Assembly (NCBI RefSeq): GCF_937890665.1
Contig: NZ_CALADU010000026.1
Coordinates: 1 to 18,869 of the forward strand
Direction: 5' to 3'
DNA length: 18,869 nt
Source of the DNA: an uncultured Subdoligranulum sp.
GTDB lineage: Bacteria; Bacillota_A; Clostridia; Oscillospirales; Ruminococcaceae
Within the stretch, counting starts at the first letter, position 1, and every line of letters begins with the position of its first letter. The notes under the pieces are model-generated. The model did no database searches. It was not told the origin of the DNA and was given only the letters and a program-made list of their open reading frames with translations. Both the position numbers and the translations under genes were made by a program. Shown piece after piece: positions 14,646-18,869 of this stretch.

Positions 14646-15451
14646 AGCTTTGCACCTCCCGCAATCTCGCGCAGTTTTGCGCGTGCATCGTCCACGCTTG
14701 ACCGTTTACCCTCGGCAGGCTTTCTCGGCGCTCTGGCGCTCTCTCTGGCCTCCCAGTCTGCACGAGAACGGATCCCGTTGTCTGCACAGGATTTCAGGAT
14801 TGCGCGGATATACGCCCAATTACGTTTCCCATGGTCTACAGCCGCCTGAATAGCCAGTACAATGACCTCTGCCGGCAGGGTGTTAAGCCACTCTTTCAGC
14901 TGCTCATAGGTGGAAGGGGACAACGTGCCTATGTTCTGCTGGTAAAAATCCGAACACTTTCCCAGCCCTTCGTCGAAGACGGGCGTCGTCTTCCCCGGAG
15001 GGGGTAAGGGGGAGTTAGGATTGGGATTCGGATTGGGATTGGGATTGGGATTAAGGCCGCAATCTGCCGCGAGTTGCGGCGAGTTGCCGCGAGAATCAAA
15101 AGATTCGCTGCAATCTGCGACAGAATCAGGAGGGGCGGGGTATTTCGCTTTTGAGTTGCGCAATCGCTGGTATTTGCCCCAGTGCTCTAACTGCAGGTAC
15201 GGTCTGCCGTCTACTTCGTAGTTGCTGACAATGCCCACAGCCGCGAGCCGTGACAGGGCGGCTTGAATATCGGCGTTGGTAACGTTATGTAGCGAGAACG
15301 CCTGACCTCTGATTACTGCCGGGCGGCCATCATACCGCCCGTAGTCGTCTGCAAGGACAAGGAGTTTGAAGAAAACGCATTGCTCAAACCATGTGAGCTG
15401 CGAAAGGCTTTCACTAGTGAGGATGCCGGAACTTATAATGCGGTTTGGCAT
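14642..15451 (-). CDS. DnaD-type replication initiator with Asn-Pro repeat linker
   Basis: The start has GGCGGTGATACG before ATG 15451. The 269-residue protein has an N-terminal winged-helix domain (about 1-100), with SQLTWFEQCVFFKLL and later LQLEHWGKYQ. This is followed by a linker of repeated Asn-Pro (about 134-146) with proline-rich flanks, then a DnaD-like C-terminal domain (about 165-230) containing FYQQNIGTLSP, LKEWLNTL and NWAYIRAIL. The order wing-helix, flexible linker, DnaD domain is that of Gram-positive phage initiators, which bind the origin and load the helicase. SSB lies just upstream and a loader candidate just downstream. The linker and adjacent region carry DNA repeats (see repeat entries). 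Confidence 0.9.
   Translation of the reverse strand: MPNRIISSGILTSESLSQLTWFEQCVFFKLLVLADDYGRYDGRPAVIRGQAFSLHNVTNADIQAALSRLAAVGIVSNYEVDGRPYLQLEHWGKYQRLRNSKAKYPAPPDSVADCSESFDSRGNSPQLAADCGLNPNPNPNPNPNPNSPLPPPGKTTPVFDEGLGKCSDFYQQNIGTLSPSTYEQLKEWLNTLPAEVIVLAIQAAVDHGKRNWAYIRAILKSCADNGIRSRADWEARESARAPRKPAEGKRSSVDDARAKLREIAGGAKL
15014..15052 (-). repeat. AATCCC hexamer repeats in the initiator gene
   Basis: On the minus strand, AATCCC or close variants (AATCCG, AATCCT) occur about six or seven times head to tail. They encode the Asn-Pro linker of the replication initiator. The repeat is short, in frame and imperfect only at two units. Confidence 0.9.
15059..15118. repeat. Dense direct and inverted repeats beside the hexamer array
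   Basis: The 9-mer GCAATCTGC occurs at 15059-15067 and 15110-15118. Two near-identical 10-mers (GAGTTGCGGC and GAGTTGCCGC) lie head to tail at 15071-15090. GAATC and GATTC flank an AAAA at about 15093-15106 as a short inverted repeat. All are within the initiator coding region. They could be origin iterons or just low-complexity codons (inference). Confidence 0.55.
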
Positions 15452-15463
15452 CGTATCACCGCC

Positions 15464-15862
15464 TTAGAATGGGAGATCGCCTTCGTCGTCCTCAATGGGC
15501 GCATAATCCACATCGGGAGAAGCGGAAGGCTGTGAAGCGGGTTCTTTCTTGCCGGCAAAGTGCGCGTTGTTGACAGATACCTCAACCGCTGTTCGGTTGT
15601 TCCCGCTTTTGTCTTGGTATTTCCGGGTCTGCAGGCGGCCATCCACCACAATCAAGTCACCCTTGCCAAAATACTGGCAAATAAACTCTGCGGTTTTGTT
15701 CCAAGCAATGCAGTCCAAAAAGTCTGCTTGGTTTTTTCCATCTGAGGTTTTAAAACCACGATCACAGGCGATTGTAAAGCTGGCCACGTTTTTCCCGGTC
15801 GTGGTCTGCCGCAGTTCCGGGTCGCGTGTCAAACGGCCCTCTAAAGCTACTACGTTAAGCAT
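15464..15862 (-). CDS. ssb: Single-stranded DNA-binding protein
   Basis: This 132-residue protein has the OB-fold pattern of bacterial SSB: MLNVVALEGRLTRDPELRQT, VASFTIACDRGF, ADFLDCIAWNKTAEFICQYF, KGDLIVVDGRLQTRKYQD and then a strand (RTAVEVSVNNAHF). A Pro/Ser-rich linker leads to the acidic tip DDEGDLPF, the conserved site for partner proteins. It coats ssDNA during phage replication and recombination. The ATG at 15862 lies inside the end of the HTH gene after a weak GGAAG site. It is probably phage-specific, since no primase or ribosomal gene is near. Confidence 0.97.
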   Translation of the reverse strand: MLNVVALEGRLTRDPELRQTTTGKNVASFTIACDRGFKTSDGKNQADFLDCIAWNKTAEFICQYFGKGDLIVVDGRLQTRKYQDKSGNNRTAVEVSVNNAHFAGKKEPASQPSASPDVDYAPIEDDEGDLPF

Positions 15863-16073
15863 TGACTTCCTCCAATCTGTACTCTGCGAAGTAAACTACC
15901 TCGCCGTACCTGTTCTTTGATTGCTTTATCGTTTTGGATATGGGATAACCGGCGGCGCGAAGATCTGAAATTCTGGATGCAAGATGGGAAATACCGTATT
16001 CATTCATTGCCTGTGCGCCGGTCAACGGGCCTACTTCACGGAAGTGGAGAAGGATTCTTTCAGATTGTGTCAT
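15855..16073 (-). CDS. Small winged-helix/HTH phage protein
   Basis: Start 16073 (MTQSERILLHF) has GGAGGAAGA before it and an ATGA overlap with the previous stop, so it is preferred over the longer frame. The 72-residue product contains ILLHFREVGPLTGAQAMNEY and HLASRISDLRAAGYPI, a small winged helix. It is followed by NRYGEVVYFAEYRL, the wing and last strand. This pattern belongs to a common Firmicutes phage helix-turn-helix protein. It may bind DNA during replication or early expression. It lies directly before ssb. Confidence 0.8.
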   Translation of the reverse strand: MTQSERILLHFREVGPLTGAQAMNEYGISHLASRISDLRAAGYPISKTIKQSKNRYGEVVYFAEYRLEEVNA

Positions 16074-16420
16074 TCTTCCTCCTTTGGCGGTTTTGGAATT
16101 GGCATCCAATAATAAAATTCAAGGCCAACCCACTGATAAATGCAGTCGGGGCTTTCCCAAGAATACGGAACAGAATTGTTTGCAAATTCGTCACCGGCTA
16201 GATAAATATTGCTTCTTTTTGTGGTACAAATTCCCTTGGATAAATCCTCATATTCTACATCAGGGTTTGGAAGTTTACCTTCCCGCATTTTCTTGCGCTC
16301 TTCTTGCGAAATACCTTTATGGAACCGAGCAATTTTTATTTCACCGTCGTATGCAAGAACAACTTGACCATCTTCCGGAAGTCTATCTTCTACGCTGATC
16401 CACTCCATATGGAATCTCAT
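16070..16420 (-). CDS. DUF551-type phage protein
   Basis: The frame extends farther upstream, but ATG 16420 directly follows the preceding stop (TGATAATG). ATG 16408 (MEWISVEDRLP) is another possible start; neither has a strong ribosome site. The product contains WISVEDRLPEDGQVVLAYDG near the N-terminus and VGLEFYYWMPIPKPPKEE at the C-terminus, the two ends that define DUF551 (WISVxDRLP ... WMPLPxPP). This is a common small protein of phages and Gram-negative prophages with no known activity. The insertion in the middle (about 25-95) has no feature I recognise. Confidence 0.8.
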   Translation of the reverse strand: MRFHMEWISVEDRLPEDGQVVLAYDGEIKIARFHKGISQEERKKMREGKLPNPDVEYEDLSKGICTTKRSNIYLAGDEFANNSVPYSWESPDCIYQWVGLEFYYWMPIPKPPKEEE

Positions 16421-16422
16421 TA

Positions 16423-16752
16423 TCACAAATAGTTCTTCCCAAACTCCCGGATGAAGTCTTCTTTGCTCCATCCGTATTCATCCATTGCTGCCCGTTGCGC
16501 GTCTTGCTTTAGTTGCAACGCGGTAGCATGTGCAAGGATCCCGGCACCGTGCGCTAGTTCATGACAAGCGGGACAAATAGACACCCACAAGCCAAGCCGC
16601 TTTGATTTCTGACGGAAAGGGCCTCCAATCGGTTCATGCCGGGCAAGGATTCCTTCCTGCCCGCACACATAACAGGAATAGTCTGTGCGGTTCATAAGGC
16701 TTGGGGAATACCTGTTTGAATCAAGCGTGTGGCCGTACTCATTTTTGGGCAT
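16423..16752 (-). CDS. HNH-like zinc-binding protein
   Basis: Start 16752 (MPKNEYGHTL) has GGAGGGAATCTC before it; an ATG six codons upstream does not. The 109-residue product has CYVC (27-30), RHEPIGG (His39), GLWVSICPACHELAH (Cys60, Cys63, His64, His68), the layout of an HNH/zinc-finger nuclease core, followed by a helical tail ending FIREFGKNYL. The typical central Asn is not clear, so nuclease activity is uncertain. Such small zinc proteins often lie with NinB-like and Rad52-like recombination genes, as here. It overlaps the NinB-like gene by 14 bases. Confidence 0.7.
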   Translation of the reverse strand: MPKNEYGHTLDSNRYSPSLMNRTDYSCYVCGQEGILARHEPIGGPFRQKSKRLGLWVSICPACHELAHGAGILAHATALQLKQDAQRAAMDEYGWSKEDFIREFGKNYL

Positions 16753-17281
16753 GAGATTCCCTCCAATCATCCAGCAAAAGGGCTGCTTCTTTAGGGGTAA
16801 TAGTTTCGATCCCGCAAGCGCTGCAATCTTGGATAAGATGATCTAGCAACCGGGCCATCTGCTTGGTGTTGTACCGGCTGCTGCCGTAGTATGCGCGGAC
16901 AGTAACCATGTCGCCAGAAAAATCTACCCGCTCGGTTACCCAGCCGGTGCCAAGCATCCCCCACGCAGTACAGAAAGACTTTTCCTCGGCTTCGTTCAGG
17001 TGAAAGTCTTTGAATACCCCAACAGACTTGATCTGGTCTCGGTATACATCGTCTTTCTCCATGTGAAGCGCCTGCGCCAACTTTTCGCATAAAACCCAAC
17101 AATAGTCGTTAGCGTTTTTGCTGCGCTTTCTGCGAAACTCTTTCAGTTCGCAAGTGTAGGTTTTTCCGGGATCCTGACGCATGATCCACTGAAGCGTCGC
17201 GGGGATGTTCAATGGCTTGATACAAAACTCTTGCGTTTCTGGGATCCATCTGGCAGTTCCGGGAAAATCAAGCTGCGTCAT
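16739..17281 (-). CDS. NinB-like recombination protein
   Basis: This is a 180-residue protein, and its ATG overlaps the previous stop (ATGA). After an N-terminal strand region, it has YCWVLCEKLAQAL (about 60-72), VYRDQIKSVG, a long middle, and YYGSSRYNTKQMARLLDHLI (about 131-150), then CGIETITPKEAALLLDDW. The YCWxLCEKLA and SSxYNTKQMxxLLDHL blocks match NinB/Orf-type phage proteins, which assist single-strand annealing or RecFOR-independent recombination. The neighbouring Rad52-like gene supports this role. Confidence 0.75.
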   Translation of the reverse strand: MTQLDFPGTARWIPETQEFCIKPLNIPATLQWIMRQDPGKTYTCELKEFRRKRSKNANDYCWVLCEKLAQALHMEKDDVYRDQIKSVGVFKDFHLNEAEEKSFCTAWGMLGTGWVTERVDFSGDMVTVRAYYGSSRYNTKQMARLLDHLIQDCSACGIETITPKEAALLLDDWRESHAQK

Positions 17282-18006
17282 TTACCCCAAGCCTCCACAA
17301 TGCGTTTCCCTTCTTGCCAATCCTCTTTTGCAAACTCTTTGGAAGGCTTGCCGATAGTATCAGCAATAATCTGCCATGCCTCTTTCTCGTCGGCTCCATG
17401 AAGCTGGCAATACTGCTTTACTGACTGCCGACAAAGCGCTTTTTCGGCAAGAAGTTCTGCTTCTTTGTTTTTCGGCTCTGCCTTGGGGCCTCCAAACGTG
17501 TAGACAACCTTGTTGTCCGCCGCAATCACAAGGTAAGTGATTCTGCGCGTCTTCTCGTCTACGTCCATAGCGGAAACGTAGAACTTTGTGTTACAGGCGT
17601 ACACCGGGTTGTTGTACTTGTCCTTTCGGCCGGTGTCTTTCAGCTTGCAATTCTCTGCGCGGATCCAGATAACGGGGGCGGTATACAGCTCGCGTCCAAT
17701 GCCCCAGTTAAAACCGGCCCGCTTGAAACTGTCAGATGCAAGGCCCTTTTGCGCTTCGGTGTTGCTCTCGGTGCCGGTGTCTTCCTTCTCCACCCACTGC
17801 TTCTTGTCACTGTCCCAAACAGAAATAATGCAGTTGGCGTTATCCCGGCTGTGTCTGCGCTGCCAGTTCATAGGGCCGTAGGTTTCGTCAAGCACTTGCA
17901 TATCACAGCGGGCCGTCTTATAAAGAAGAAGGTTCACGCCGTCCTTCGTGCACTTGGAAACCCGGCACTCAACGTCGCCGGCGTTCAATACTCTAGGTAT
18001 ATTCAT
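17278..18006 (-). CDS. Rad52-like single-strand annealing protein
   Basis: The start has AAGGAGTGATACACC before ATG 18006. The 242-residue protein carries VSKCTKDGVNLLLYKTARCD, then DETYGPMNWQRRH, and EKEDTGTESNTEAQKGLAS followed by DSFKRAGFNWGIGRELY (about 92-108). The last blocks resemble the conserved strand-helix of Rad52/Sak-type phage annealing proteins, where a (S/A)DSFKRAxxxWGIGRxLY run is characteristic. It would pair complementary ssDNA in phage recombination, with the neighbouring NinB-like protein and SSB. The call is by motif; a profile search would settle the exact clan. Confidence 0.8.
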   Translation of the reverse strand: MNIPRVLNAGDVECRVSKCTKDGVNLLLYKTARCDMQVLDETYGPMNWQRRHSRDNANCIISVWDSDKKQWVEKEDTGTESNTEAQKGLASDSFKRAGFNWGIGRELYTAPVIWIRAENCKLKDTGRKDKYNNPVYACNTKFYVSAMDVDEKTRRITYLVIAADNKVVYTFGGPKAEPKNKEAELLAEKALCRQSVKQYCQLHGADEKEAWQIIADTIGKPSKEFAKEDWQEGKRIVEAWGK

Positions 18007-18019
18007 GGTGTATCACTCC

Positions 18020-18328
18020 TTAAATCAATTCCCCGGTGGGGTCTTCCGTGCAAAGATGCAACTTGAAGCACTCGGACGGCGGCGGGGTTTTATCCTTTAC
18101 GGTATGCACCAAAAGTGCATAAACCGGAACGCCTGCAATCACGGTATAGAGTTCAGGGATTCTTCCGTTGTTCTTACCAAAAAGACGGGAACCAAAAGCG
18201 TCCGCAACCTGTTTGACGTTGCTTCCTCCATGAAGCTGCAGGCCGTCATAAGACGCCGCCAAAAATTCTCTGGAATCGTGAACGGTCTTCGCCGCCGATA
18301 CCATGACCAGTAAATCCTTCATTTCCAT
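18020..18328 (-). CDS. Hypothetical small protein (102 aa)
   Basis: ATG 18328 follows GAGGAGGAATTTTA and shares a base with the previous stop (TAATG). The sequence begins MEMKDLLVMVSAAKTVHDSR and ends KLHLCTEDPTGELI. It looks like a compact alpha/beta domain with no motif I recognise. Its position before the Rad52-like gene suggests an early role only by context. Confidence 0.65.
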   Translation of the reverse strand: MEMKDLLVMVSAAKTVHDSREFLAASYDGLQLHGGSNVKQVADAFGSRLFGKNNGRIPELYTVIAGVPVYALLVHTVKDKTPPPSECFKLHLCTEDPTGELI

Positions 18329-18501
18329 TAAAATTCCTCCTCTGCTCGTTCAATGCAGATGCAGTCTTGGCATCCTACAATTTTTCCGTTCTGCAAATAG
18401 ATTTTCTCGTACCCGTACAGGTTGCATCCGCAAATGGGGCACACACCGATGTGTGGTACTTCGGGCGGTGGGAAAGGGTTGTCGTTATAAGGAAATGGCA
18501 T
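18328..18501 (-). CDS. Small zinc-ribbon protein (57 aa)
   Basis: ATG 18501 shares a base with the previous stop (TAATG), and its own stop shares a base with the next start. The product has VCPICGC (about Cys21, Cys24, Cys26), then a 20-residue basic/hydrophobic stretch and CQDCIC (about Cys44, Cys47, Cys49). This is a zinc-ribbon pair. The Pro-rich start (NPFPPPEVPHIG) is unusual. Accessory role; unknown partner. Confidence 0.7.
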   Translation of the reverse strand: MPFPYNDNPFPPPEVPHIGVCPICGCNLYGYEKIYLQNGKIVGCQDCICIERAEEEF

Positions 18502-18869
18502 TAGTCGGCCTCCACAAGTTCACCTTGTTCGTTCAGAGTATAGAAAGTGTCGGCCTTGACTTTTTCCCCGTCAACGTAAAACGAATTTACAGCCACGCGG
18601 TGCCAGTTCAATTCATCACTTTGTTTCCACAGGGCCAGTACCAACCAGCACCCCAAAGCGCCTTTGGCTTTTCCTTCGATTCCCAAGGAGATTGCGACGC
18701 TTTCCTTGCCTTCCACGGTGGCGGCGCTTCTGCAGCCGGAGTTCACAGCGGCACTACCGTAGCCGGAGTTCACAGCGGCACTACCGTAGCCGGAGTTCAC
18801 AGCGGCACTTCTGCAGCCGGAGTTCACAGCGGCACTACCGTCGCCGGAGTTCACAGCGGCACTACCGTA
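18501..18869 (-). CDS. Nonapeptide-repeat protein with DUF7666-like C-terminus (partial)
   Basis: The frame is open through the right edge, so the start is off the window. It carries repeats of nine residues SAAVNSG plus two variable residues (YG, DG or CR), probably a beta-helix. These are followed by SAATVEGKESVAISLGIEGK and AKGALGCWLVLALW, then a beta region ending in FYTLNEQGELVEAD. The ATVxGKxSVAISLGI and AKGALGCWLVL blocks are familiar from phage beta-helix proteins (DUF7666-like). It may bind a surface or another protein, but no activity is known. It begins the visible part of the early operon. Confidence 0.75.
   Translation of the reverse strand, partial: YGSAAVNSGDGSAAVNSGCRSAAVNSGYGSAAVNSGYGSAAVNSGCRSAATVEGKESVAISLGIEGKAKGALGCWLVLALWKQSDELNWHRVAVNSFYVDGEKVKADTFYTLNEQGELVEAD
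18735..18869. repeat. Five 27-bp tandem repeats to the window edge
   Basis: Units start at 18735, 18762, 18789, 18816 and 18843, each GCCGGAGTTCACAGCGGCAC plus a 7-base end that differs (TACCGTA, TACCGTC or TTCTGCA). The shared 20 bases are identical in all five. A degenerate sixth copy lies just left at about 18721-18734. The array runs off the window, so its full length is unknown. Confidence 0.95.

Noticed and set aside
15014..15052. AATCCC repeats as a telomere-like or CRISPR-type element
   Set aside because: They are in frame as an Asn-Pro linker in a conserved gene; there are no spacers and no end structure.
18735..18869. 27-bp repeats as a CRISPR array
   Set aside because: Units are head to tail without spacers and encode a regular nonapeptide.

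Overview
The window is part of a tailed-phage or prophage genome, and every readable gene fits a phage. The host is most likely a Gram-positive gut Clostridia (Oscillospiraceae/Faecalibacterium-like). This is inferred from the GH25 lysozyme plus TcdE/Cph1-type holin, the DnaD-type initiator, the DUF1492-like activator, the small zinc-ribbon proteins typical of such phages, strong GGAGG ribosome sites and roughly balanced GC. No host gene, tRNA, CRISPR array, integrase or insertion sequence was seen.

Layout: two convergent blocks meet at a bidirectional terminator (about 8522-8550). The left block (1-8514, plus strand) is the end of the late region: the tail of a fibre-like protein, a small tail-associated protein, the GH25 endolysin, the holin, a Gln/Ala-rich coiled-coil protein whose reading frame is cut by an amber codon, and a 1917-residue protein that is most likely an internal/ejected virion protein. 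The right block (8551 to beyond 18869, minus strand) is a tightly packed early operon with many ATGA, TAATG or GTGA overlaps. In its transcription order it encodes a nonapeptide-repeat protein (partial, off the right edge), small accessory proteins, a Rad52-like annealing protein, a NinB-like protein, an HNH-like zinc protein, a DUF551-type protein, a small HTH protein, SSB, a DnaD-type replication initiator, a G39P-like helicase-loader candidate, small accessory proteins, a broken PAPS-reductase/ATP-pyrophosphatase gene, a DUF1064 protein, a hypothetical protein, a broken Cro/CI-type regulator, a frameshifted zinc protein, a radical SAM enzyme, a 51-residue membrane protein, zinc and basic proteins, and last a DUF1492-like late-gene activator candidate.

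How it works together: Rad52-like protein, NinB-like protein and SSB would handle recombination. Initiator, SSB and loader candidate would start replication. Repeats inside the initiator gene, between its two domains, are a candidate origin by analogy with phage lambda. The activator at the end of the early operon could switch on the late genes.

Most noteworthy: (i) four genes are interrupted in ways that leave the remainder clearly homologous: two in-frame stops where Gln is the simplest original residue, and two frameshifts; (ii) none of about 30 genes ends in TAG, while one late gene has an internal TAG; (iii) there is a radical SAM enzyme in the early operon; (iv) perfect 27-bp repeats at the right edge vary at only one dipeptide. 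I did not find a clearly new defence or anti-defence system. The radical SAM enzyme and the recoding question are the best candidates for something undescribed.
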